From the NCBI RefSeq assembly GCF_042477335.2, contig NC_091255.1:44184501-44248500 (forward strand): a stretch of 64,000 bases of DNA, read 5' to 3'. A program made the position numbers and the translations under genes. The notes beneath the pieces were generated by a model. It worked only from the letters and a program-made list of their open reading frames with translations. It ran no database searches and was not told the origin of the DNA. The first letter of the stretch is position 1. Each line of letters opens with the position of its first letter. Source of the DNA: Ovis canadensis (taxonomy: Eukaryota > Chordata > Mammalia > Artiodactyla > Bovidae). Below are positions 19,991 to 30,990 of this stretch, piece after piece.

Positions 19991-21291
19991 AGGTAAGTAA
20001 GACACCCTTGAGAAGATGAGGGTAAGAGAGGAAAACAGAACGAAATGGTGAAGTGGAGTCAGGTATTAAACGACTGTCCGTTGGGGCATTATCTGAAAAT
20101 GATACTGGTATGGTGTCTGCTTTGGCTATTTTCTAATGTGGTAAGAAGAAGAGAGAAACTGTCTTCAGTGCTTACATAGTACAGAATACTCTTATTTACA
20201 GTCTTTTTATCAGTGTTCTAGACCTTGGCTGTCCTAAGAGAACTGTGTTAAGAAACCTTGGGCCTACTGAGCCTTTCAAGGAATGCCTTTTCTCTTGCCC
20301 CAACACCCCACAATTTAAGGAAAAGGAGTGTTCCATAAAAACTAAACATAGGAGGAGACCTGTATTCTCTTTTTCACGGAAGAGTTCATTTCATTCCTTT
20401 GCAGGCACACTGAGGAACATGTTGAAGTATGAAAACAGTGGTAAGTTTGACATTTTTAGATGCTATTGGAATGTGTTTTTTCAGTATCTGTTGCTCATAT
20501 GTTTTATTAAACTCCTAGTCACTGCACATAAACAGGTGGAAGGCATACAGAACTAAATAAAATGCTAACATCTGAGGCACAGTAGGGTGTGGTGTAGTGG
20601 CGAGCATGATTATGTGCTTTCTACATGATTAAGAAGGTTCACAGTACTCTGCCCAAGCAAGAACGCAAACCCCCATCTGTTAAGATTTTTGCAGGCCATC
20701 TCCAGTGCAAAAACCTCCAAAAAGAGTGGAGCAGTCTTTCAAAAACTTGAATTTGGTCATCAGGAGTATTGTACTAATGATTCAGATGATTACTGGAAAG
20801 ATTAAATGAGATAATGTACTACTTAACAGTAAACAGACATTGTGTCCTTAACCCCCACTGAGGCTTCAATTTCTTTTCCTATTGACCTTTCTCATTACGC
20901 TTACTTTTTTTTTCTCTTAACTTTTGACTAGCCCAGACAAAGTGACAAACCCTAGAGTGGATTTTTAGCTGCTGGCCTTTTGATGCATTTTGGCCTGTTT
21001 CGAGTCTGTTGAAACAAGCTTTTATTCTGTAGAAAATCTATATTTCTATCTTGGAGAGTATGCCTGGGGCAGTAAATAAGGAACTGGAAGCTAAAGTTTG
21101 ACCTGTTCTTCACCAGAAAAGATTCCAATTTTGATTCTTAGAGTCATCTCACACATTCTTCCTTCCCTAAAGACCCTGACGGAGATGAGCGGAAACTGGG
21201 CAGATGCCTCAAGGCAAACCTTGGCTGATTTAGAGACCCATTCCTACGCTTCTACCCAAATGAAGGTTTATCAGACTATTCTGCCCCATAT

Positions 21292-21797
21292 TCAGTTCGG
21301 TTCAGTCACTCAGTCTTGTCTGACTCTTTGCAACCACATGGACTGCAGCGCGCCAGGCTTCCCTGTCCATCACCAACCCCGGAGCCTGATCAAACTCATG
21401 TCCATTGAGTCAGTGATGCCATCCAACCATCTCATCTTCTGTCATCCCCTTTTCCTCCTGCCTTCAGTCTTTCCCAGCATCAAGGTCTTTTCCAGTGAGT
21501 CAGTTCTTCACATCAGTTGGCCAATAGTGAAGCTTCAGCATCAGCATCAGTCCTTCCAATGACTATTCAGGACTGGTTTCCTTTAGGATTGACTGGTTTG
21601 ATCTCCTTGCAGTCCAAGGAACTCTCAAGAGTCTTCTCAACACCACAGTTCAAAAGCATCAGTTCTTCAGTGCTCAGTTTTCTTTATAGTCCAACTATCA
21701 CATCCATACATGACTACTGGATAGACCATAGCTTTGACTAGACGGACCACTGTCAGCAAAGTAATGACTCTGCTTTTCAATATGCTATCTAGGTATT
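21292..21797 (-). mobile_element. BovB LINE 3' end, reverse
   Basis: Reverse complement of the BovB 3' end: gttcggttcagtcactcagt, then words encoding the BovB C-terminal part on the minus strand, reaching caactatcacatccatacatg. It is 5'-truncated and carries no reverse-transcriptase region. Confidence 0.9.
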
Positions 21798-21965
21798 AGG
21801 GCTTCCCTTGTGGCTCAGCTGGTAAAGAATCTACCTGCCATGTGGGAGACCTGGGTTCGATCCCTGGGTTGGGAAGATCCCCTGAAGCAGAGGAAGGTTA
21901 CCCACTCCAGTATTCTGGCCTGGAGAATTCCATGGACTACAGTCCATGGGGTTGCAAAGAAGGGC
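21798..21965 (+). mobile_element. Bov-tA SINE, first of three in a row
   Basis: Words gggcttcccttgtggctcag and gttgggaagatcccctgaag, ending catggggttgcaaagaa. It abuts the BovB end. Confidence 0.88.
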
Positions 21966-22079
21966 TTACCTGATAGATCAGTTGGTAAAGAACCACCTGC
22001 AGTACAGGAGACCCCGGTTCAATTACTGGGTTGGGAAGATCTGCTGGAAAAGGGATAGGCTACCTACTCTAGTATTCTT
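21966..22079 (+). mobile_element. Bov-tA SINE, truncated second copy
   Basis: ttggtaaagaaccacctgc, ggttcaattactgggttggg and ctctagtattcttg; it stops at the mid-element where the next copy begins. Confidence 0.8.
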
Positions 22080-22235
22080 GGGCTTCCCTTGTGGCTCAGC
22101 TGGTGAAGAATTCGCCTGTAATGCGAGTGAGCTGGGTTCAATCCCTGGTTTGGGAAGATCCCCTGGAGCAGGGAAAGGCTACCCACTCCAGTATTCTGGC
22201 CTGGAGAATTCCATGGACTCTATAGTCCATAAAGA
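22080..22235 (+). mobile_element. Bov-tA SINE, third copy
   Basis: gggcttcccttgtggctcag again, then gaagatcccctggagcaggg and tggcctggagaattccatgg. All three copies face the same way. Confidence 0.87.
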
Positions 22236-22529
22236 ACGTTTCCCTGCCACTGATCCATCAGGAGTCATCACTCTCTGTGGACCTTCAACTTTCCTTACCT
22301 TTAAAAGTTGGGACTTGGCTCAGATGAGCTCTAAAGCTTCTTCCAAGGTGACATTCTTGGAGGCTTGGTCATCTGTGCCATGTATAGTTTGAGTTGCATG
22401 GACTGGGCCTTCATGCCCAGCAGGTCCTTAATGGAGGGAATTCATGTAGCTTACGCCAACTGCTTTGATACACCAGTTTGTCCTTGAGGCACCAAAGAAT
22501 GGAAGAAATGTCTTAATTAGGTCTTTTCT

Positions 22530-22625
22530 CAAAAAAAAAAAAAAGTTACTTATTTTTAATTGGAGTTTCTTTATAATATCGTGTTGATTTCTGCCATACA
22601 TCAGCGTGAATCAGCCATAGATAAA
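22530..22625 (-). repeat. L1 3'-end fragment with oligo(A)
   Basis: An A-run at 22531-22545, then ttaattggagtttctttata and atttctgccatacatcag, typical of reverse ruminant L1 3' UTR. Confidence 0.5.
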
Positions 22626-23088
22626 TGTTTATCTTAAATGGGTCTTGCTCTTCCCTTGGGTGTCAGTCTTTCCCTTCCTGAACCTGGGAACAGGTCTCCA
22701 AAAGTCTACTTTAGGCATCTGAGCCTTCACATTTTCCTCCTAGTGCCCTTTGGTGTCATCACTAGAGGGAAAAAGAGAAGGGCTAAACAATGAAGCTGAA
22801 TTAAGGAGGATCCTTGGTTTCCCAATACCACTTCCTCCCATAGCAAAAAAGGCTTTGGGGGAACAGGAAATGAACTTGTTTGGGAAAGTGGCCTTGCTCC
22901 AGAGAGGCTGGGCTCTGCTCCCTTTTGAACACATGGTGATGCTGTGGTGGTATTAGCCTTCCAAAGACAGTCTGTCCTTCACCCCTCCTGTTCATCCTCA
23001 CCAGGCTAGCGAGGGCAGGCCAGCCCAGATCAAGGAGGGCGCCTACTGAAGGCCAGACTGCAGACGGGTAATCCGGCTCACTTTGCTG

Positions 23089-23277
23089 CTGGGCTTCCCT
23101 GGCGGCTCAGATAGTAAACGATCTGTCTGCAGTGAGGGAGACCCGGGTTCAATTCCTGGGTTGGAAAGATCCCCTGGAGAAGGGATTGGCAACCACTCCA
23201 GTGTTCTTGCCTGGAGAATCCCATGGACAGAGGAGCCTGGTGGCCTACAGTCCACAAGGTCACAAAGAGTCATCTAA
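23089..23277 (+). mobile_element. Bov-tA SINE
   Basis: gggcttccctggcggctcag, gttggaaagatcccctggag and caaggtcacaaagagtca. Apparent open frames on both strands here are SINE sequence. Confidence 0.9.
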
Positions 23278-23983
23278 CAAGCAAGCAGAGGCCCAGAGTG
23301 GCTGTTATCCAGCAGCAGAGATTGACTCTTTCTTTCAGCTAGACTGCCTCTAGACTCTCATAGCCCAGAGTTCTCACTCCTTTCATTCACCAGGGACAGG
23401 GAAGACACCCTTTCTGAGCCTCCCCAGCCAAGGCAGCCTGTAACCTAGGCCGGTGGTCTAGAGCCTAGAACCCTGCTGAGGTGAGCAGGGGTTGCCATGG
23501 GTAAGAGAGAAACATTGACCCAAAGGATTAAAGAAGGGGATTTTTGAAAGTGTCCACACCACCAATTCTGTTCTTTGAAGCTGCAAAGGAATTTCTGCTA
23601 CTGCCACCTCTGAATGAGGTTAAAAGAAATGTCATGGAATCAGCTTAGTGAGTTGCTTCAATAGAAACTTCATCCAAGGCCGATAATAAATAGGAGTTAC
23701 ATAATTCAGTAGGTCAGGGCACTAACTAAGCCCTTTATAGGCCATCAATCCACATTTATTTCCTGGATTTTATAACCACTGCTGAAAAGGGAGAAGGGGA
23801 GGGGGTAAGGATTAGAGGGAGAGAATCTGTGACTGGAATAAATCTCCAAGCACACCCTCCAGTCTCCTCTCCTGCAGATGAGGCAGGTGAGGAGGGAGAT
23901 AAGGCCAGCCAGCCCTGGGGCAGGGAATGAACAGAAATTCACAGTTCCCCCTTGGCCTTTAAGTGCTGTAGACCAGTCAAAAT

Positions 23984-24395
23984 ATACACACACACACACA
24001 CACACACACAGGCGAGATGGGAACAGGGGCACAGACACAGACCTAGGGAATACACACACACAGGTGAGATGGGAACAGGGGCACAGACAGACCTAGGGAA
24101 TACACACACACACACACACACACACACAGGCGAGATGGGAACGGGCACAGACACAGACCTAGGAAATATACACAGACACACACACACGTGAGATGGGAAC
24201 AGGGCACAGAGACCTAGGGAATACACACACACACACATAGGCGAGATGGGAACAGGGGCACAGACACAGACCTAGGGAATACACACACACACACACACGA
24301 GATGGGAACAGGGGCACAGACACAGACCTAGGGAATATACACACACACACACACACACACACACGAGATGGGAACAGGGCACAGAGACCTAGGGA

Positions 24396-24428
<33 letters not shown>

Positions 24429-24530
24429 CGAGATGAGAACAGGGCACAGAGACCTAGGGAATACACACACACACACACACACACAGGCGAGATGGGAACT
24501 GGGGCACAGGCACAGACCTAGGGAACAGGG
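23984..24530. repeat. Compound minisatellite: nine CA-tract plus core units
   Basis: Nine copies of a core starting gagatgggaac begin at 24014, 24066, 24132, 24190, 24243, 24299, 24365, 24430 and 24489. Each contains a cacagacctaggg-like segment and is separated by a (CA)n tract of variable length. Two core types alternate: long (with ggggcacagacacagacc) and short (with gggcacagagacc). Period is roughly 52-66 bp. The valine/cysteine-rich open frames across it are artefacts of the repeat. Confidence 0.95.
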
Positions 24531-26280
24531 ATTTTTGCCACTCTCATACCTGGGGAGTTCAATGCCTGAGAGGGGTCAGGGCTGCTCCAGGGCCCGCAGG
24601 TGGCTATGATGGGTGGGAGAGGCCCCCTACACAGCTTCCTGTCGCTCACCACCACTATTACTCCGGGGTCAGAGACAGACCCTGTGACAACAGGGTACTC
24701 GGAGCCTGTCCACCCTTGCCCAGCCACCTGTGCTCCCAGACAGATCCCACTGTCTGGGAGTGTGCAAGATAAAAGCCAGTTGAGGAAGGGGAAAGCTAGG
24801 GGAGGATGTCAGAAAGTTTGTGGTGTTAAAAAGTGACAAGAAAGCTGGGAGTTGGAACAGCCAGATGGTTGAGGGTCCTTGGAAGGAACTTTTGGTGAGC
24901 AGTCTGGGCCCAGAGCTTTTATGATGGGATGATTCCTTGGACAGGAAGCCCATAAATGTTCCCCAAAGGGAATTCCCTGGCAGTCCAGCGGTAAGGACTC
25001 CATGCTTTCATTGTCTTGGGCCCGAGGGTGAACCCACAAGCCACACTGCAAGGCCAAAAAAAACCAACCAATATTTCCCCAGAAAAGGGATCCCGGTGGT
25101 GGGAGGCAGCTCCAACCTGAAGATTCAGAACAGATCCTTTTATTAGGCCCTTTCAATGGTACTCAGTGAGTCTCAATTCCTTGGGTGGTCTCTTTCCCCA
25201 GCTCCTGGTGCCTTGCCCTTCTCCCATGGCAGGTGCTTCCTTTTTGAGAACAGCTGTATGTCTGAGTGTGTCCTGGAGTCTGGGTTTCCAGACTCAGAAA
25301 CCCACCCATGTCTTGTCTCACGGCATCAGTGAGGTTTGGAAGGTGGCGGTGTCCCCACTGAACAGTGCCTTAAACTGAGATGCAGAGAGAGGGTGTGATT
25401 TTAATCCCCCAGGTCCCCAGACCACACAAATGAGCAATGTTAGAAAGGTTCTCAGGGTCTCGTCTCTATCAGCCGGCCTGACCCTTCCTGTCTTCTGTCA
25501 AGGCCATAGTCCAATAATCTATTATATTAATACTTGCTGGGTAGACCAGCAAAACAGAGCTCAGAGACCAGGCTATGGGGATTCTGATCTGGGTTCATCA
25601 GTCCCATCCCAGAGGAGAAAGTAATCGCTTACTTGGGACTGATTTTTGTAGAGAAGACACGACCCCACAGCTGCTGAGGCTGAAGGAGAGCCTGGTGCCA
25701 ACTGAGGTGAGTGGCAGGGAGGGCCTGCTCAATCCTTGGCTTGGCTTCACACCAGCCTTTGTGCAGGGCTTCTTCTAAACACGTCTTCCTCCTGGGCTAT
25801 CTACTAGGTCTGAGGACAGCTTGGAGGACGTGGGGTTTTCTTTGGGGATTTTTTGCCTCCTATCCTCTCCCCACTCTTTGTCTCACAGTCTCAAGTGAAA
25901 GGGGTAGGTCGGTGGGTCATAGGGAGACCTCACGAGCCCACAAGCGGAATGGCGAGTGCCCATTTCCCACAGAACTCACCTGCTGAGACAGTAGGCTTCT
26001 GCCGGAGCCTGCGTTTTCCTTGTTGAAAGGGTTTGCAGGTGAGCACCAGACTGTCCAGAAAGATCTCATGTGAGGGACAGAATATGTGCCCACTCTACCT
26101 CCGCCCACCGTCAGGTATATCCCAGACCAGGAAAAGGCCTCAGCAGAGAAAGGTTCCTTGCAACATGCATGAACTAGGCCCAGTCCTGGGATCTTCAAAT
26201 GCATTGCTTCTCTCAATATTTAGGACAGCTCTGAGGCAAGGGTTCCCCTCTTTGGACAAAGGCTCTTTGTCCAGGGCTTC
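24531..26280. other. Intergenic, no gene seen
   Basis: Moderately GC-rich sequence with one tRNA-Glu SINE at 24970-25070. No exon or conserved protein segment was recognised on either strand. Confidence 0.55.
24970..25070 (+). mobile_element. tRNA-Glu-type SINE
   Basis: aattccctggcagtccagcg head, ggactccatgctttcattg, and an A-rich tail at 25055-25063. Confidence 0.8.
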
Positions 26281-26289
26281 TATCAACCT

Positions 26290-26500
26290 GGGCACTGGTG
26301 ACTCTGGGTTGAAGAATTCTCTGTCGTGTGGTCGTTCTGTGCATTGTGGGATATTTAGTAGCAATCCTTGGCCTCTACCCACTAAATGCCAGGAGAAGAT
26401 GCACACGCCCCCTCCCAAGTTATAACAACCAAAACTGTCTCCGGGCATTGCCAGATGTCCCTGGGAACAAAACTATCCCTGTTCCAGAGCCACTGTCTTA
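26290..26500 (-). mobile_element. MER20-like hAT DNA transposon relic
   Basis: Contains gcattgtgggatatttagta, ggcctctacccactaaatgc, caaccaaaactgtctcc and gcattgccagatgtccctgg. These follow the reverse MER20 consensus as I know it. It ends near ccagagccactgtct, the degraded terminal repeat. Confidence 0.75.
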
Positions 26501-27194
26501 GACAGTAAGTGTCCAGGGGCCCTAGGATAGGCCTATGTTTGAACCTGGATCATCTGCTTTTCTTACAGCTGCTGCTTTGTGCAGAAAAGTCCCTTTTAAA
26601 ACTTCCCAGAACAAGGCTCTCACCTTTCATTTCAATGAGGTTGTGGACTTCAGGTGCTCATTTGTGCCTTAATGGGAAGCCAGCTGAATTAGCTTGCCCC
26701 CTCCCTCTGACCCCCAAACCAAGGTCGCTGGGGACTGGAGGTGGGGTGAGCATGAGTTGGGAGAGGGATGTGAGGGCAGGGTTGCAAGAGGAAGAGCCTG
26801 CCCTCCTTGGACCTCTGCTGTGTGCCTAGCGGCCCCAGGGAGGCAGCTATGCCAGGCCAACCCGACCAGCCTTACTCAGCCACTGGACGTGACCTGTAGT
26901 TGTCTCATCCCAGAGAATATTTGCTGTGGCTGCATGACCTCAACACTTACCAGGAATACCTGCCCCTAAAGAAGGTGAACTCAGAAGGTGGCCTTTGGTT
27001 CTGGGTTTAGAACATGGTGATGGGTGCAATGGAAGAACTTCAAGACTTCAGGAACTTCTACTCAGCCTGCACTGTAGCAAGCTGTGAAGACGCCTGGAAC
27101 TCAATTGCAGACATCAGCTCTCATTTCAGCCTCTGACCTCAGTTGTTTACCCTGGAGAAATTGGACTGGATGGATGATCTCTCATAATTCACAT

Positions 27195-27375
27195 GCATTG
27201 AGCATTTCCTATGTGACAGATTCTTTATGTATATTCTGTCATTTAATTTCTGCAATGCTCTTTGAGGTGGAAACTGTAATTATTATCCTCATTTTACAAC
27301 TGAGGAAGCTGAGCTCAGAGAAGATAAGTAACTTGCTCAAGGTCACACAGCGAGTAAGTGGAGGACCAGTCATGT
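27195..27375 (-). repeat. MIR SINE, reverse
   Basis: gagcatttcctatgtgacag, tattatcctcattttacaac and caaggtcacacagcgagtaa: nearly the full reverse MIR consensus order. Confidence 0.8.
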
Positions 27376-29890
27376 ACCCAGGTCTGGCCCAGAGGCATGT
27401 TGAGGATGGTGGTTGCTCAGGTGAGAGGCCCACTCATTGGGGCAGTGGCCATAAGTACCAGGGAGAGGGTTGTTAGAGTGACCTGCAGAGCAAGGAGGGG
27501 CAGGACCAGGTACCCAGCCCAGTGTGGGGAGCCGTGGAAGATGACTCGGAGGTTTGAGGTTCAGAGCCTGAAGGACTGGGAGGGTGATGATGCTTTTAAT
27601 AGAAACAGGGAAGTCAGGAGGAGGAACAGGTTCAGGGCTAGCAGATGAGCACATTCTTAGACATGTTGGAGCTGATTTGCCAACAGTAGGACCTTCTAGG
27701 CCAAGATCCAGCCACAGTTCAATCAGGAAAAATCAGCACATCCAAAAATACTTCAAAATGCCAACAGCCCTCTTGCCAAAATCAAATCCCTAAACCTTGC
27801 ACACCCTGGAGCTCCCCAGCCACTGCTCCGGGCTGAGCTCAGCGTCGGCTCTGCAGTAACCCAAGTCCCACGCTGGCCACTGGGGGTCACCACTGGTGCA
27901 CAGACCACAGTGCAGTTGCCCAGGGCTTGCCTGCTATAGGGGCAACCTTGGGGGGCAGACATCGGGTTTTAGGGAGCCAGCCCCCTGGAAGGGAGGGCAG
28001 AGTTCTCTTCCTCCTCTTTAGGTGTGGGAAGGAGAGGGGCTCACAAGATACTGAGCTGCTGCTTCTCCCCAATTCCCCAGGCATTGGCAATGCCATGTCA
28101 CAGAAATTTCTGATTAACCTCCAACCAGATACAGTTCATCTTAGAACCGGGAAGAGGGGGAGGCAGTGGACCCCCTTCCCTGTATGGACACCGGGCTCTT
28201 GGAGCCTGGCCCGGAAGACGCCATGTCCAAGGCGCCAGAGCGGCAGAGCCCAGGGAACAGGATCCCAGCTGATCCAAAGTGCCTGTCTCCCCTGACATTT
28301 GCGTCAGCAGCTCTGCCCTTTGACTTTTAATTCCTGGGAGTGAAGGGTGGAGGCAACCTTGGCGATCAGGACTAATTATATGCAGTCCGATTGAACCAGT
28401 GGTTTATTGGGGTTTGGCCTGGTTACCTGTACTCTTCTTTGCCTCCAACCCCCAGGTTTATGGCCTTGGTCTCCTTCAGAAGCTGGGAAGAAAGGAAGGC
28501 AAGAGTGCTTCTGCCTGGGAGGCACCTAATTCCCCTGTCTCCTGAGCCTCCTGATCTCAGTGCAACTTGTGGGAAGTGACGCCTATAAAACCACTGAGAG
28601 ACCCCCAGATGGAGGCGGTGTCCCCATGCTCACACCCAGCCCAGGCCCTGCACCCCCTTAGCCCGCCTCCAGCTCTAATCAGGACTTGTTAAGACATGTT
28701 CCAGGGCCATGGCCAGGCCAGGAGGCACTGTCTCCCAGCTGCTCTGGGGCTCGGGGCTCAGAAGAGGAGGGGGTAGGGTAGGCATCTTGAAGCTGACATG
28801 GTTCCTCAAGCCCCAAGCCCCCTCTGGTGTCCTGTGTCCCTCTATATTTGGCCTTGGCATTACCAACGTGCCCTCTCTGAGGGGCAGGCAGCCAGCCTAA
28901 CCCATGACGTCTCCTCCAGGGCCTGGGCTATTTTGGAACCAGCCTTGAGAGGGCTGGGGAAGGCAGGGGTGAAGTTTAAGGGAATATTTGCACCTGTCTC
29001 TGGATCACAGAAGAGGCTGAGGGTGTGTGGCACAGAGAACTGGCCCTGAGGCCTTTCTCAGAATTCCCTGTACAGTTACTCAAATACTCCTTTTGCTCAA
29101 GTTTCCTGGGGATGCCTGGGCTGTGGGGCTGAATCTGGGCAGGAACCCCACCCGTTCCCTTTTCCCCCTGAGTTTTTCCAGCTGTTCAGATATTATCCCT
29201 CAATTAAAAAACAACTTCTATGTCTGGTCCCACCAAGAACTAAGAGCTAGCTCAGTGGTTCCCAGTCTTCAGATTTCTCAGGTCAGTAATATTTCCAAAA
29301 CAACAATTTAGGATCTGATCTGGTCACCAGTTTTTCATTTTGCTGAGTTAAGGACTTTAAAAGGAAATGTCAAAGGAAAAGTCCTTTAAGACACACACAT
29401 ACACACAGGAAAATACACAACTCAGGTAAGAGGACAGTCCTTCAGATTGATGAAAATCTTTATGAAAACCTCATTATATTGTCCTTATTTTTCTCATTTT
29501 CCCACAGGCAGATGAGAACACGGCAACAGCTGGCATTGGGCTCATGTTCCAGGAACTTCTGCTCCCTTCCACTCCTCTGCTGGGCCCAAAGCCAAGGGCA
29601 GCAGGGACCCCTCCCAGCACCTCTCTCCAGCACTCTCCAGCAGCCCTTTTGCTTCTTTACATCTTCCCCCCACCCCATCCCAGCCCCCAATATTTGCAGG
29701 AGGGGAGGATGGGGAACAGTCTTCACTCAGCTCCAGGTGAAGAGAACAGATTGCCTGGTCTCACTGTGGGGAATGATGGAGGCTTGCCTCTAGAGAAAAC
29801 GGACGATCGCCATGCTCCTCTGCAAAGAGCTGCTGTGGAAGCCGGTCTGAAGGGGGGTCAGGAAGGCTGGGTGACTGCCAGTTCCTGGTC
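27376..29890. other. Intergenic, no gene seen
   Basis: GC-moderate unique-looking sequence without recognisable exons or young repeats. A few short open frames are present but none has a known motif. Confidence 0.5.
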
Positions 29891-30045
29891 ATGAGATCCG
29901 AGACTAGTTCCAGAACCTCCCTCGTGCACTTCAGCTTCTGGTTTCATAAAATGGGTGTATTAACTCCTCCTCCCAGGGCAGGTGTACAGATTAAATGAGA
30001 ACGTTTGTGAAAGTATTTTGTGAACAATAAAACTTAGGCAGGGGT
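29890..30045 (+). repeat. MIR SINE fragment
   Basis: ttctggtttcataaaatggg, ggtgtacagattaaatgag and gtgaaagtattttgtgaac, forward order. Confidence 0.65.
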
Positions 30046-30324
30046 AGTTATTATCATGAGAAACCAGTAAATGACTAAAGAAACAACACGAAAAGGTGAT
30101 CTCAGCTTCTGGATGTAAAGACGGCACTCACATGCGCCGCTGGGTTTGTGATCTTGGAGGCCCTCTAATCCCACAAAGGAGCAGTAAAAGCCCGATCCCT
30201 GTGAGTCAAGGCAGCCTGGACTGGACCAAGGCTTTGTGTTCAGAACAGGGCTCAGCCTCTGGATTGTGCTTGGAGTGAGGCTTCTGATAATTTGTGGTGG
30301 CCGCATTGCATGGCCAGGGATGTC

Positions 30325-30695
30325 TACTGATGTGAGAGTTGGATCATAAGAAGGCTGAACATCGAAGAATTGGTGCTTTCAAACTGGTGCTGGCGAAGAC
30401 TCTAGAGAGTCCTTTGGACAGCAAGGAGATTAAACCAGTCAATCCTAAAGGAAATCATCCCTGAATATTCATTAGAAGGACTGATGCTGAAGCTCTAATA
30501 CTTTGGCTACTCACTAGAAAAGGCCCTGATGCTAGGAAGGATTGAGGGCAGGAGGAGAAAGGGGCAGCAGAGGATGAGATGGCTGGATGGCATCACTGAC
30601 TCAATGGGAACTCCAGGAGATAGTGAAAGACGGGGAGGCCTGGCGTGCAGCAGTCCTTGGATTCACAAAGAGTGGACACAAATTACTCACTCAAC
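30325..30695 (+). mobile_element. BovB LINE 3' end, forward
   Basis: gatgtgagagttggatcata, ctggtgctggcgaagactct and gaggatgagatggctggatg are BovB C-terminal coding words. The encoded frame is broken and the copy is 5'-truncated. Confidence 0.88.
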
Positions 30696-30824
30696 AACAA
30701 CAGTTGCACCCCAGGTCTGAGTATCCAGAGAAGGTCCAACACCTAAACTGCAAGATCTTCAGAGAGGAGCTACCATCCCATTGTCATAGGGGATGGAGTA
30801 GGACACACATCAACCCACATTTCT

Positions 30825-30990
30825 GGGCCAATGCTACCACTTACTCTAGCTGCATAGTTTCAAACACTTCCATTCCCTTGCCTCCTTGAACCTGTTTGCT
30901 CATCTGCAGAACAGGAATGGGTCCTTACCTCATGGGGTTGCTTTGAACTCATGGGATGGCTTGTGAAAGCCCCTGGAGGGTGCTTGGTGC
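30825..30990 (+). repeat. MIR SINE fragment
   Basis: tgctaccacttactctagct, tgctcatctgcagaacagg and acctcatggggttgctttg in forward order. Confidence 0.65.

Larger units (their letters stand above)
16881..21290. other. SPAG9 downstream flank, no gene seen
   Basis: Mostly unique-looking sequence with one Bov-tA (18238-18424), MIR-like relics near 19.78-19.99 and 20.79 kb, and an 18-19 bp duplication at 19365. I find no coding region with recognisable similarity. The first part may still be SPAG9 3' UTR. Confidence 0.6.

Noticed and set aside
21810..22392. Plus-strand open frames resembling small proteins
   Set aside because: They translate Bov-tA SINEs, as shown by identical peptides at 23.1 kb and 44.5 kb.
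23939..24482. Cys/Val-rich minus-strand and Thr/His-rich plus-strand open frames
   Set aside because: They are translations of (CA)n and the minisatellite core; no gene context.
23984..24530. Regularly spaced repeats as a CRISPR array
   Set aside because: The spacers are (CA)n tracts, not unique sequence, and the DNA is mammalian.
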